A stretch of 64,000 nt of DNA from JAWWOL01 sp033851545 (GTDB taxonomy: Bacteria; Actinomycetota; Actinomycetes; JAWWOL01). Below the pieces are notes generated by a model that worked only from the letters and a program-made list of their open reading frames with translations, was not told the DNA's origin and did not search any database. Of this stretch, positions 34,082 through 44,120 are shown piece after piece; the first letter of the stretch is position 1; every line of letters starts with the position of its first letter. The stretch spans positions 1 to 64,000 of the forward strand of contig JAWWOO010000041.1 of the NCBI GenBank assembly GCA_033851545.1, read 5' to 3'. A program made the position numbers and the translations under genes.

Positions 34082-34885
34082 TTAGTGGTCGATGGTCACC
34101 GAGATCACGGGGAGCAGGGGGCGCTTGCCAGGGTCGGCCGGGTGCCGGGCGGGCCAGTTGTTCCGGGACTTCCAGCGCGGCTCGCAGAAGCGGACGATCT
34201 CGTCGTAGGCCGCCTGCCCGACCATCGCGACCAGCTCAGGGCGGTTGCTGACGTAGACCGGCTCCTTGCCGAGGTGCGCCTCGGTCGCGCCGGTGCAGTA
34301 CCACTGCAGGTCGTGGCCGCCCTCGCCCCAGCCGCGTCGGTCGTACTCCGTGATCGTGGTGACCATCACCTTGGTGCCGTCCGGCCGGTCGCGCCAGTCG
34401 AACGCCCGGCGCAGCGGCAGCTGCCAGCAGACATCGGGCTTGAGCTCGAGCGGGTGCCGCCCTGTCCGCAGCGCGTGCCCGTGCAGCGCGCAACCCTCGC
34501 CGCCGGGGAAGCCGGGTCGGTTGAGGAACACGCAGGCGCCGTCGACCACCGCCGTCTTGCGCTTGCGGACACCTTCGTCGTCGAGCTCGTCCACGGTGGT
34601 GATGACGCCCTTGGCTCCCTGGCGCCAGTACTGCCAGTCCTCGGGGCCCAGCTCACGGGCGGCAGCCTTCGTACGGCGCTCGTCGTCCTTGTCCGAGAAG
34701 TAGGCGCCGTGGGAGCAGCAGCCGTCGTCGTCGCGGCCCTCGACGATGCCGCAGCAACCGGCGCCGAAGATGCAGGTCCAGGTCGAGCACAGCCAGGTGA
34801 GGTCGATGCGGTAGAGCCCGTCCGGGTCCTCCGGATCGACGAACTCCACCCACTCGCGCGCAAAGTCCAGATCTACCTCAGGCAT
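34082..34885 (-). CDS. Conserved cysteine-rich actinobacterial protein (Rv0495c-like)
   Basis: A 267-residue protein with several Cys residues: LTWLCSTWTCIFGAGCCGI and DDGCCSHGAYFS near the N-terminus, then DGACVFLNRPGFPGGEGCALH and KPDVCWQLPLRR. The pattern is that of a metal- or iron-sulphur-binding protein related to the YkgJ type, but no activity is established to my knowledge. By position (after gpm, before the sugar phosphate isomerase) and content it appears to be the counterpart of M. tuberculosis Rv0495c. The ATG at 34885 is divergent from the isomerase gene, with 29 bases between starts. Confidence 0.82.
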   Translation of the reverse strand: MPEVDLDFAREWVEFVDPEDPDGLYRIDLTWLCSTWTCIFGAGCCGIVEGRDDDGCCSHGAYFSDKDDERRTKAAARELGPEDWQYWRQGAKGVITTVDELDDEGVRKRKTAVVDGACVFLNRPGFPGGEGCALHGHALRTGRHPLELKPDVCWQLPLRRAFDWRDRPDGTKVMVTTITEYDRRGWGEGGHDLQWYCTGATEAHLGKEPVYVSNRPELVAMVGQAAYDEIVRFCEPRWKSRNNWPARHPADPGKRPLLPVISVTIDH

Positions 34886-34914
34886 GGCGTCGAGCCTAGC
34901 CGGGCTACCTTGGG

Positions 34915-35754
34915 GTGGTGAACACCAGCGTCGGTGAGTCCGGGATCCCGGTCGCCCTGTCGACGGCCTCGGTCTATCCGGAGTCGACGGCGACGGCGTT
35001 CGAGATGGCGGGGCGGCTGGGCTACGACGGCGTCGAGGTCATGGTCTGGACCGACGTGGTCAGCCAGGACATCAACGCGATCCGCCGGCTCAGCGACCAT
35101 CACGGGGTGCCGGTGCTCGCCGTGCACGCGCCCTGTCTGCTGATCACCCAGCGGGTCTGGGGCCCCGACCCCTGGGCCAAGCTCCAGAAGGCCCAGCGCT
35201 GTGCCGAGACGGTCGGCGCGCGGACCGTGGTCGTGCACCCGCCGTTTCGCTGGCAGCGGGACTACGCACGGGACTTCGTCAACGGCGTGGCCAAGATGTC
35301 GGACGAGACCGACGTGCTCTTCGCGGTCGAGAACATGTTCCCGTTGCGGGCCCGGGGTCGTGAGGTCGTCCCGTACGCGCCGGACTGGTCGACCGTCGAG
35401 CACGACTACGGGCACGTCACCCTCGACCTGTCGCACACGGCGGTCTCCGGCAGCGACGCGCTCGAGATGGCCGACGCCCTCGGCGACCGGCTGGCCCACG
35501 TGCACCTCGCCGACGGGATCGGCACCGCCAAGGACGAGCACCTGGTGCCCGGCCGCGGCGGTCAGCCTTGTGCCACGTTGCTGGAAAGACTGCGCAGCAC
35601 CTCGTACGGCGGGGTCGTCGTGGTCGAGATCAACACCCGCCGCGCCGCCAACCGGGCCGAGCGTGAGGCCGACCTCGTGGAGGCGCTCGCCTTCACCCGG
35701 CGGCACCTCGCACAAGAGGCCGATCCCGCCGCGGAGCAACGCCACTCCGCTTGA
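34915..35754 (+). CDS. Sugar phosphate isomerase/epimerase family protein (Rv0498-like)
   Basis: A 279-residue TIM barrel of the AP-endonuclease-2/xylose-isomerase-like superfamily: MAGRLGYDGVEVMVW, VPVLAVHAPCLL, TVVVHPPFRWQ, DVLFAVENMFP, HVTLDLSHTAVSG, HVHLADGIGT and VVVVEINTR. The Glu, Asp and His residues of the divalent-metal site are in place. The substrate is unknown. GTG 34915 or 34918 are both possible starts. It converges on the VanW-type gene. Confidence 0.88.
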   Translation: MVNTSVGESGIPVALSTASVYPESTATAFEMAGRLGYDGVEVMVWTDVVSQDINAIRRLSDHHGVPVLAVHAPCLLITQRVWGPDPWAKLQKAQRCAETVGARTVVVHPPFRWQRDYARDFVNGVAKMSDETDVLFAVENMFPLRARGREVVPYAPDWSTVEHDYGHVTLDLSHTAVSGSDALEMADALGDRLAHVHLADGIGTAKDEHLVPGRGGQPCATLLERLRSTSYGGVVVVEINTRRAANRAEREADLVEALAFTRRHLAQEADPAAEQRHSA

Positions 35755-35757
35755 GCC

Positions 35758-37770
35758 TTACGGCTTGGGCGTCGGGGTGACCGTCGGTTTCTTGGTCGGT
35801 GTCGGCGTCGCTGACGTGCCGGGCTTGGGCGTCGGCGTCCCTGGCTTGGTCGGCGTGGGAGACCCACTGGCTCCCGGCGACGGCGAGAGCGTCGGGTTGG
35901 GCTTGCAGATGTGCAGCGGCTGCGGGACGTACCGGTGGAACCAGGTCTGCTTCGTCCCCACCTGCTGGCCGTTGAGGCTGAGGGTCCGCCAGATGGTGAT
36001 GTCGAAACCGGTCTCCGCGACCGTCGCCACGCAGCTGGCCGGGTCGGCCAGCTCCTTCGGCGTCATGTAGGTGGTGGCCGGCTGGGTGACGTTCGTCTCC
36101 GGCGACGAGCCCCAGCCCACCTGCCAGTAGGGGGTGCTCCAGAACCGCACATGGGTCGCGGTGCCGTCATCCCAGGACTGCACCAGGATCCCGTACGGGG
36201 AGTTGTTCTGCCACTTGAGGTCAGGGCCGCCCCACGAGACGGTCGCCTCGCGGCCGGGTGGGTAGCGGCTGATCCAGAAGCTGTGCGGGTGGTGTTCGAT
36301 GATCTTCATGCCGCTGAAGTAGGCGGCGTTGAACATCGTCGTCGCGAACTGGCTGACGCCGCCGCCGACGGCCTGCTTCTCGGCGCCGCCGGAGATCTCG
36401 GGCGCCAGCACGAAACCCCGCGCGGCGGTGCGCTCGCCCACGTAGCCGTTGAGGCTGAACGTCTGTCCGGGCAGGACCAAGGCGTTGTTCACGATGCCCG
36501 TGATGAGCTCGAGGTTGTGGACCCGCGGTCTGCAGCAGGGGTGCGGCGTGTGGCCGCCGTTCGGGTCCTCGGCGCCGATGATCTCCTTGATGCCGAGCTT
36601 CTGCGCATCCTGGGTGGTGAACGCGGGGTCGGTGGTCTTGCCCGGCACCACGAGGAGGCGCGCCGGGTCGAGGACCGCCTTGGGCACGGCCTGGGCGAGC
36701 CCCACCGGGTCGGGTGTGGTCGCGCTCACCGACGGTGTGATGGTCGGCTTGTCGTTGACGAGGCTGATCTTGGCATCGGTCGGCGTCACGGTCGGGATCG
36801 TGCCGAGCAACGGCAGGAACGCGGCCGCGACCTTGGCCTGGTCGGCGGTGATCTGGATGGCGCCGTCCGCTCCAGCCTGCAGGGTGAGAACACCGGCGAC
36901 CGTGGCCGCGGGGACGTCGACGGACTTGCCGCCGTAGGTCAGGTGCAGCGGGCCGGCGACGGCCGGCGCCGCGAGGGTCGTCAGGGCCGTCTCGAGCTGC
37001 TGCTGGCTGGACTTCGGCTGTGAGAGCGCCACGGTGAGTGCGATCGGTGTGGTGTCACCGGTGAGGGACCTGAATCGCGCCTCGATGGCGGAGACGGCCT
37101 GTGGTTGGTCGAGGGTGCGGCCGATGACCGGCATGGCCGCGACCGGCGTCACGCCGTTGTAGTGGATGCTGCCCTCGCTCTTGGCCCGGTCGACCTTGGC
37201 CGCGATGCCCGCGACCGCCTTGGCCAGTGCCGCGTGGTCGACCTCGACGTCGAGGGGGTGCGCCGTGCCTTTGCGCAAGCCGTCGAGGATCGACGAGGGG
37301 CTCGTCGAGCTGGTCCCGAGCCCGTCGACGGACTTGTCGATGTCGACCTTCATCCCGGTCTGGGCCGGGTCGATCGTGGTGGAGACCTCGGCGGCGGTGA
37401 CCGGAATCCCGACGCTGGCCTTGGCGCCGAGCGCGTTGCGCAGCACGGTCTTCGCCTGTGCCGCCGTCTTTCCGCCGACATCGATGCCGCCGATCGTCGT
37501 GCCGCGCGGGATCTTGCCGCGGGTCATGAGCACGCCCACGGTGTACGCGACGACGAGCAGCGTGATCAGCGTCAGCACGGTGACCGGAACCACGCGCAGG
37601 CGGCGCCGGCGGCGGCCGGAGCCCACGATGTTTGAGGAGGGTCCCACCGGGGGTCGGACCGGTGGCGGAGGCGGCGGCGGGGGGAACGAGGAGGACAAGG
37701 AAGCGGCAACCTTCTGCTGGACGTCCCTGCGATCGTAGGCGAACAACGGCACGGCCTGGGTCACCGGCAC
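35758..37770 (-). CDS. VanW family cell-wall protein with peptidoglycan-binding-like domains
   Basis: A 670-residue protein: proline-rich cytoplasmic start (SFPPPPPPPPVRPP), basic RRRRRLR, one TM helix near 60-82, two PG-binding-4 type domains (GKIPRGTTIGGIDVGG, then a second copy around residues 230-350), and a VanW domain near 405-545 (TPHPCCRPRVHNLELITGIVN, GQTFSLNGYVGERTAARGF, GGGVSQFATTMFNAAYFSG). The C-terminus is a Thr/Pro/Lys-rich tail. VanW/YoaR-type proteins are envelope proteins linked with peptidoglycan; function unproven. The GTG start is tentative. It is divergent from the proline dehydrogenase gene. Confidence 0.88.
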   Translation of the reverse strand: MPVTQAVPLFAYDRRDVQQKVAASLSSSFPPPPPPPPVRPPVGPSSNIVGSGRRRRRLRVVPVTVLTLITLLVVAYTVGVLMTRGKIPRGTTIGGIDVGGKTAAQAKTVLRNALGAKASVGIPVTAAEVSTTIDPAQTGMKVDIDKSVDGLGTSSTSPSSILDGLRKGTAHPLDVEVDHAALAKAVAGIAAKVDRAKSEGSIHYNGVTPVAAMPVIGRTLDQPQAVSAIEARFRSLTGDTTPIALTVALSQPKSSQQQLETALTTLAAPAVAGPLHLTYGGKSVDVPAATVAGVLTLQAGADGAIQITADQAKVAAAFLPLLGTIPTVTPTDAKISLVNDKPTITPSVSATTPDPVGLAQAVPKAVLDPARLLVVPGKTTDPAFTTQDAQKLGIKEIIGAEDPNGGHTPHPCCRPRVHNLELITGIVNNALVLPGQTFSLNGYVGERTAARGFVLAPEISGGAEKQAVGGGVSQFATTMFNAAYFSGMKIIEHHPHSFWISRYPPGREATVSWGGPDLKWQNNSPYGILVQSWDDGTATHVRFWSTPYWQVGWGSSPETNVTQPATTYMTPKELADPASCVATVAETGFDITIWRTLSLNGQQVGTKQTWFHRYVPQPLHICKPNPTLSPSPGASGSPTPTKPGTPTPKPGTSATPTPTKKPTVTPTPKP

Positions 37771-37852
37771 GGTTGACGGGCCTGCCGCGCGACGCTGGTC
37801 TAGCCTGGGCCGACCGGGATGACCATGGACTCACGACAGGGCGGGAGGCGAC

Positions 37853-38773
37853 GTGCTCCGACAGGTGCTGCTCGGAGCATCGCGCAGTGACCTGGTCCGC
37901 CGTACGGTCACCCGTGCCCCGATCTCGCGGCACGTCGTCCGCAGGTTCGTGGCAGGGGAGACGGTCGACGAGGCCGTCGCCGCGGTCCGGACCCTCGTGG
38001 CCGACGGGCTGCGGGTGAGCCTCGACCGGCTCGGCGAGGACGTGGTGGAGCCTGCGCAGGCGATCGCTACCGCCGACGCGTACGTCACCATGCTGGGCCG
38101 CCTCGGCGACGAGGGTCTTGCCGACTGCGCCGAGGTGTCGCTCAAGCTGTCGGCCGTCGGCCAGGCGCTCGACCCCTCGATGTCCCTCGACCACGCGCGC
38201 CGGATCTGTGAGGCGGCCGCGACGGCCGGGACAACCGTGACCGTCGACATGGAGGACCACACCACGACGGACCTCACCCTCGGCACCGTGCGCGAGCTGC
38301 GCGACGACTTCCCGTCGGTCGGCGCGGTGCTGCAGGCCTACCTGCGCCGTACCGAGTCGGACTGCCTCGATCTGGCCTCCGCCGGGAGCCGCGTACGGCT
38401 GTGCAAGGGGGCCTATCGTGAGCCCGCATCGGTTGCCTACCAAGACATCCACGAGGTCGACCGGTCCTACGTGCGGTGTCTCAAGGTGCTGATGGCCGGC
38501 GAGGGCTACCCGATGGTGGCGACGCACGACCCGCGCCTGATCGAGATCGCCGGGGCACTCGCGGCGCGGTGGCGACGCGGGCCGGACAGCTTCGAGTACC
38601 AGATGCTCTACGGCATCCGCCCGCACGAGCAGAGCCGGCTCGCGGCCGCGGGGGCTACCGTTCGGGTCTACCTCCCGTACGGGGAGGACTGGTACGCCTA
38701 TCTCATGCGGCGGCTGGCCGAGCGGCCGGCCAACGTGTTGTTCTTCCTCAGATCGGTGGTGTCGAAGTCATGA
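37853..38773 (+). CDS. Proline dehydrogenase
   Basis: A 306-residue monofunctional ProDH (PRODH barrel), oxidising L-proline to pyrroline-5-carboxylate with FAD. Recognisable blocks: EVSLKLSAVGQALD, VTVDMEDHTTTDLTL, AVLQAYLRRTESD, RLCKGAYREPAS, VATHDPRLIEIA, EYQMLYGIRPHEQSRL and VYLPYGEDWYAYLMRRLAERPAN. GGGAGG precedes the GTG at 37853. The stop overlaps the proC start (ATGA), so an enzyme that makes P5C and one that consumes it are coupled. The P5C dehydrogenase partner is not in the window. Confidence 0.94.
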   Translation: MLRQVLLGASRSDLVRRTVTRAPISRHVVRRFVAGETVDEAVAAVRTLVADGLRVSLDRLGEDVVEPAQAIATADAYVTMLGRLGDEGLADCAEVSLKLSAVGQALDPSMSLDHARRICEAAATAGTTVTVDMEDHTTTDLTLGTVRELRDDFPSVGAVLQAYLRRTESDCLDLASAGSRVRLCKGAYREPASVAYQDIHEVDRSYVRCLKVLMAGEGYPMVATHDPRLIEIAGALAARWRRGPDSFEYQMLYGIRPHEQSRLAAAGATVRVYLPYGEDWYAYLMRRLAERPANVLFFLRSVVSKS

Positions 38774-39588
38774 CCGGATCCCAGCGGCGGGTCGCCGTGC
38801 TCGGTGCCGGCAAGATGGGCGAGGCGTTGCTGTCGGGGCTGTTGCGCTCCGGCCGCGCGGCGACCGACCTCATCGTGACCGCCCGCCGGCCCGAGCGGGC
38901 GGCGGATCTTGCCGCCCGCTACGGCGTCGAGGTTCTCGACAACGTCGCCGCCGCCAAGACCGCGTCGACGCTGATCCTGGCCGTCAAGCCGCAGGACATG
39001 GCGGTGCTGGTCGACGAGATCGCCGGCGCCGTGCCGGCCGACGCGCTGGTCATCTCGATGGCTGCGGGCATCCCGACCGCGTTCCTCGAACGCCGGCTGA
39101 CCGACGGCGTGGCCGTCGTACGGGTGATGTCGAACACACCGGTGCTGGTGGACGAGGCGATGTCGGTGATCTCGGCCGGCGCCCGTGCGTCCGAGGCCCA
39201 CCTGGCCGCGACGGAGGAGCTGCTCCGGCCGGTCGGACGCACCCTCCGGGTCCCCGAGTCACAGCAGGACGCGGTCACCGCCCTGTCCGGCTCGGGCCCT
39301 GCCTACTTCTTCTTCCTGGTCGAGGCGATGATCGACGCGGGCATCCTGCTCGGCCTGCCGCGGGCGGTCGCGGCCGACCTGATCGTGCAGACCGCTGTAG
39401 GCTCGGCGACCATGCTCCGCGACACCGGTGAGCACCCGGTCAAGCTGCGCGAAGCCGTGACTTCGCCTGCTGGCACGACGATCTCGGCGATCTACGAGCT
39501 CGAGAAGCATGGCGTACGGGCCGCGTTGCTGGCCGCGCTCGAAGCGGCTCGCGACCGTTCCCGGGAGCTGGCCTCCGGCCATTCCTGA
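38770..39588 (+). CDS. proC: Pyrroline-5-carboxylate reductase
   Basis: A 272-residue enzyme making proline from P5C with NAD(P)H. The N-terminal VAVLGAGKMGEALLSGLL dinucleotide site, the LAVKPQDMAVLVDEIA segment, VVRVMSNTPVLVDEAMS, and the C-terminal signature DAVTALSGSGPAYFFFLVEAM are typical. The position corresponds to Rv0500 (proC) upstream of the excisionase-like and bS22 genes, although here an exporter operon and a CAP gene are inserted between. It overlaps the proline dehydrogenase gene by four bases. Confidence 0.95.
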   Translation: MTGSQRRVAVLGAGKMGEALLSGLLRSGRAATDLIVTARRPERAADLAARYGVEVLDNVAAAKTASTLILAVKPQDMAVLVDEIAGAVPADALVISMAAGIPTAFLERRLTDGVAVVRVMSNTPVLVDEAMSVISAGARASEAHLAATEELLRPVGRTLRVPESQQDAVTALSGSGPAYFFFLVEAMIDAGILLGLPRAVAADLIVQTAVGSATMLRDTGEHPVKLREAVTSPAGTTISAIYELEKHGVRAALLAALEAARDRSRELASGHS

Positions 39589-39639
39589 CCCGGCTGCCAG
39601 GGGCCGCCGGCAGCTCCTGGGGTTTCCTCCTGGGCCGTG

Positions 39640-39673
39640 TATGAGTTGCTGACCGATCGGTCAGCAACTCATA
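39640..39673. repeat. Perfect 34-base palindrome downstream of proC
   Basis: TATGAGTTGCTGACCGA (39640-39656) is followed directly by its exact reverse complement TCGGTCAGCAACTCATA (39657-39673). As RNA it would be a 15-bp stem with a GATC loop. It lies 51 bases after the proC stop and could be its terminator; the absence of a spacer and of a T-tract also allows a binding site for a dimeric (for example TetR-type) regulator of the exporter operon that starts at 39884. Confidence 0.75.
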
Positions 39674-39883
39674 GCCAGTGGGACACGACTCGGCCCGGCT
39701 GCTGGTCACTGGGCTTCGACGGCACCGGCGGGCAAGGTGAGGGACTTCATCGGGGCCGAGAGTGCGACGGCGCCCTTCGCGTTCACCCACCGGCTCATCT
39801 CCCGTGCCGCTGAAGACGCAGTATGACCGGTCCTTGTTGCTCGGCGCGCGCGGGTGAACCGTCCTGCCTACGATGTTGCGGTG

Positions 39884-41229
39884 ATGGCCGCCGCTCGTAG
39901 AGTTCCCCGACGTGCGGTCTGGGTCGTCCTCGCTGCGCTCCTCGCCAGCGGCTGTGGCGCCGGCTCCGGCAAGAAGCCGGTCGTGGCCGGGGTCCAGCGC
40001 GGCGAGGTGCGTGAGGTCGTCGAGGCGCCGGCCGTCGTGACCGCCAAGGCCTCCGCCACGATGTCCTCCCCGGCCGCGGGACGCGTAGGCAAGCTCCTCG
40101 TCCGCGACGGCGCCACCGTCAAGCAGGGTCAGACGCTGATGGTGATCAGCTCTCCGACGGCGCAGCAGCGGCTCAAGCAGGCGAAGGCGGCGGACGCCAA
40201 GGCCGCCACGGGGGCCGCCCCGGTGCCGCCGACGGACCTGACCGGGTTCCTCGCAGGGTCCGACAACGCCGCCAGCCAGGCCTTCGACACCGCACAGCAG
40301 GCCATCGATCTCATCCCCGACGCCACCGCCAAGGCCGCGGCACAGACCCGGCTGGCCCAGGCGAAGGCATCCTACGCGAGCAGTAGATCCCAAGCGCAGC
40401 AGGCGATCCAGAGTCTCGACGACGGCATCGGCGGGTTGCAGAAGGCGCTGTCGACGGTCGCGCAGGCGCAGCGTACGCAGACCCAGGCGGCCGTTGTCCT
40501 TGCCCAGCAGACGATCGACGCGCTGACCATCAAGGCGCCGGTCGCCGGCATCGTTCAGCTCGGCGGGGCCGCCTCATCAGGCAGCAGCGGTCTGTCCAGC
40601 CAGCTCAGCCAGCTGCCGTCGAGCGTCCAGGGCCAGGCCGCGCAGCTGCTCGGCGGCTCGACGTCGGACACCACTGCGAGCACGACGATCTCGCTCGGCA
40701 CGCCGGTGAGCACGGGCACCACGCTGGCGACGGTGACCGACGGCTCGATCCTGACGTTGAGTGCCGACGTCGACGAGACCGACGTACTCCTCGTACGCCA
40801 TGGCGTTTCTGCGACGGTGCAGCTCGATGCGGTGCCGGACGCGACCTATACCGCAACCGTGCAGTCGGTCGGCCAGACCCCGACGACGTCAGCGGAGGGC
40901 GGGGTGACCTACCGGGTACGGCTGGCGCTGGGCAGGGGCGCCAACCCGGACAAGTCGTCGGCGCCCAAGCCGCGGCCCGGCATGAGCGCGGTCGTGGACA
41001 TGCTGGTCCGGGACGCCAGGAACACCTTGACCGTCCCGTCGTCGGCCGTGATCCACGAGGGTGCCCGAGACTTCGTGTGGGCCGCCGACAACCGGGTCGC
41101 CCACAAGACCTACGTGACCCTCGGCGCCCAGGGTGACAGCGCGGTGCAGGTGTTGTCCGGACTCCGGCAAGGGCAGCGGATCGTCATCCAGAACGCTGGG
41201 GACCTGACCGAGGGCCAGAAGCTGCCCGC

Positions 41230-41233
<4 letters not shown>
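39884..41233 (+). CDS. HlyD/MacA-type efflux adaptor lipoprotein
   Basis: A 449-residue lipoprotein: signal peptide with lipobox LLASGC near residue 25, then a biotinyl-lipoyl-like half (APAVVTAKASATMSSPAAGRV), a helical hairpin (about residues 95-210) with many Ala/Gln, the second lipoyl half (TIKAPVAGIVQLGG), a beta-barrel (LSADVDETDVLLVRHG) and a membrane-proximal domain (VPSSAVIHEGARDFVWA). It is the extracellular adaptor of a MacAB-like ABC exporter whose ATPase and permease follow with four-base overlaps. ATG 39884 or GTG 39881 are the likely starts. Substrate unknown. Confidence 0.9.
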
Positions 41234-41921
<688 letters not shown>

Positions 41922-41925
<4 letters not shown>

Positions 41926-43106
41926 GGCTGGGGGAGGCGTTCCGGGTCGCCCTCGGCGCGTTGCGGGCCAACCGGATGCGCAGCGTGCTGACCATGCTCG
42001 GCGTCGTGATCGGGGTTGCTGCCGTGGTCGCCCTCGTGTCCATCGGCACCGGCGCCAAGAACGAGGTGGAGAGCGAGGTCCAGGGCCTTGGCTCCAACCT
42101 GGTCATCTTCGTGCCTGGCAAGTTCCAGTTCGGGTCCGCGCCGACGCTGTCCCGCCTCCGGCTCACCGACGTCGCCGCGGTGTCGCAGGCGGTGTCCCCG
42201 CCGGGCGGGGTAGCGGTCGACCTGCAGTCCGGCGAGAACGTCAGGGCCGGGCACAACACGGCGTTCGCCACCGTGAGCGGCACCAACGAAGCCGTACCCA
42301 CCGTGTTCAACGAGCCGATCGCCCGGGGGGTCTACTTCCGCGCTGCCGACGTGCAGACCCGGCGCCGGGTGGCGGTGCTCGGCTCGGCGACCGCGGCCAG
42401 GCTCTTCCCCGGCATCGACGCTGTCGGCCAGCGGGTGACCGTCGCCGGCGTACGGTTCCGTGTCATCGGGGTCTTCGCCGCGCGCGGGTCGGCGTTCGGC
42501 GTGAGCCAGGACGACGTCGTGCACATCCCGATCACCGAAGCACAACGGATCTTCGACACGCAGCGGGTGGACGCCATCGCTGTCAAGGCGTCGAGCAGCA
42601 AGCAGATCCCGGCGCTGGAGAAGCAGGTGCTCGCGGTGCTCGGCCAGCGGCACACGGACCAGCAGTTCTCGGCCATCACGCAGGACCAGATCCTCGGCAC
42701 GATCGGCAAGATCCTGGGTCTGCTCACCGGCGTGCTTGCGGCGATCGCCGCCATCAGCCTGCTCGTCGGCGGGGTCGGCGTCTCGAACATCATGCTGGTC
42801 TCGGTACGGGAACGGACGCGGGAGATCGGCCTGCGCAAGGCCCTCGGCGCCCGGCAACGCGACATCCTCGCCCAGTTCCTCATCGAGGCCGTACTCCTGA
42901 CGACGCTCGGCGGCGTGATCGGCATCGGCATCGGGATCGGCGGCTCGCTGGCGATGGCGCAGTTCACGCCGGTGCCGGCAACCGTCGCCTGGTGGTCGCC
43001 GGTGCTGGCGGCCGGGGTGTCGGCGTTCGTCGGCATCTTCTTCGGCGTTGCCCCCGCCCGCCGGGCCGGCCGGCTCGACCCGGTCGTCGCTCTCCGCGCG
43101 GAGTAG
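41922..43106 (+). CDS. ABC transporter permease, MacB type
   Basis: A 394-residue permease: one TM near residue 20-45 (MRSVLTMLGVVIGVAAVVALVS), a large extracytoplasmic MacB-PCD domain (about 50-270), and an FtsX domain with three TM helices at the end (LLTGVLAAIAAISLLVGGVG, then VRERTREIGLRKALGA, a diagnostic FtsX motif). With the ATPase and adaptor it forms a mechanotransmission-type exporter for antibiotics, peptides or lipids. It overlaps the ATPase gene by four bases. Confidence 0.94.
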
Positions 43107-43200
43107 CCGCGCGGCCGGTGGACGCGGCCACGACGCGGGTAAGGGAGTCCCGTACATTGAGTCATCAGCCAGGGCGGCGGTCATCGGTCAGGGGCACACT

Positions 43201-43689
43201 GTGCGGAGCTCGGCAGGGCGGTACGGGCGAGCGGCAGCGGTCGCTGTGCTCAGTGCCGCGCTCGTCACGACCGCGACGCCGGCCCTCGCGAAGACCACCA
43301 AGCAGGGCAAGCCCAAAGAGACCGCGGAGCACGCGCTGATCCACTGGGTCAACGTGCAGCGCCGGGACGCCGGCCTGCGGCCGGTCTCGAAGGCCGCAGA
43401 CCTCACGGCGCTGGCGCACCGGCACACCGCGCACATGGCCAAGAACGACCGGGTCTTCCACAACCGGCTGCTCGGCAGTGAGGTGCACGGCTGGCTCACC
43501 CTCGGGGAGGACGTCGGCAGCGCCGCCTCCCTGAGCGACCTCGAGAAGGCCTTCCTGTCCACGGCCGCCAACCGAGCCAACCTGCTGGGGCCGGGCATGC
43601 GGCAGATCGGGGTCGGTACCAGGACGCGCGAGGGGTTGCTCTACGTGACCGTGATCATGCTGCGGCCGGACAGTTCCCGGTCCGGCTGA
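43201..43689 (+). CDS. Secreted CAP (SCP/PR-1) domain protein
   Basis: A 162-residue protein with a signal peptide (VRSSAGRYGRAAAVAVLSAA, cleavage near ALA at residue 30) and a short CAP domain: LIHWVNVQRRDAGLRPVS, ALAHRHTAHMAKNDRVFHN, LGEDVG, and ANLLGPGMRQIGVGTR. The His and Glu residues typical of CAP sites are partly present (H in LAHRHTAHM, E in LGEDVG). Function in bacteria is unclear. GTG 43201 is the likely start, 94 bases after the permease stop. Confidence 0.82.
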   Translation: MRSSAGRYGRAAAVAVLSAALVTTATPALAKTTKQGKPKETAEHALIHWVNVQRRDAGLRPVSKAADLTALAHRHTAHMAKNDRVFHNRLLGSEVHGWLTLGEDVGSAASLSDLEKAFLSTAANRANLLGPGMRQIGVGTRTREGLLYVTVIMLRPDSSRSG

Positions 43690-43835
43690 CCGGGCGCAGG
43701 CCCAGTCCCATCGGCCCCAGAAAAGTTGCCCCTGCACATACGTCCCGCGTCCCGCTACTCTGCGTACAGAGATCGCGTGCGACTTGTGGGGCCGGTGGGG
43801 AAGCCGGCCCTCGACACGCGCCAGAGGTGTGCGCC

Positions 43836-44039
43836 ATGCCGAAGAGCGAGAGGCCCCTCCCCGAGGTCAGTTTTCTGACCGTCAAGGAGGTCGCCGATCT
43901 GATGCGCGTTTCCAAGATGACCGTCTACCGGCTCGTGCACTCCGGCGAGCTGCCGGCCGTACGGGTGGGCAGGTCGTTCCGGGTGCCGGAGCGTGCGGTT
44001 CACCAGTACCTCTCGACCGCCTACATCGAGGCCGGCTGA
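43836..44039 (+). CDS. Excisionase-like (MerR-type wHTH) DNA-binding protein, Rv0500A-like
   Basis: A 67-residue protein consisting of one winged helix: FLTVKEVADLMRVSKMTVYRLVHSGELPAVRVGRSFRVPERAVHQYL. This is the 'excisionase family' DNA-binding domain, but here it is a chromosomal gene kept between proC and the bS22 gene in many actinobacteria, not part of a phage. AGAGGTG precedes ATG 43836. It probably acts as a small transcription or nucleoid regulator. Confidence 0.9.
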   Translation: MPKSERPLPEVSFLTVKEVADLMRVSKMTVYRLVHSGELPAVRVGRSFRVPERAVHQYLSTAYIEAG

Positions 44040-44120
44040 GCCGGGTAAGGTGAGGGACCAACTGCGGCGCCGGAGTCCGGCCCGCTCATTTCTGCTCTCG
44101 ACGGTCAGGTAGGTCGCACA

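Noticed and set aside
43836..44039. Excisionase-like protein as a sign of an integrated element
   Set aside because: No integrase or attachment repeats are nearby, and the gene is a fixed neighbour of proC and bS22 in actinobacteria.
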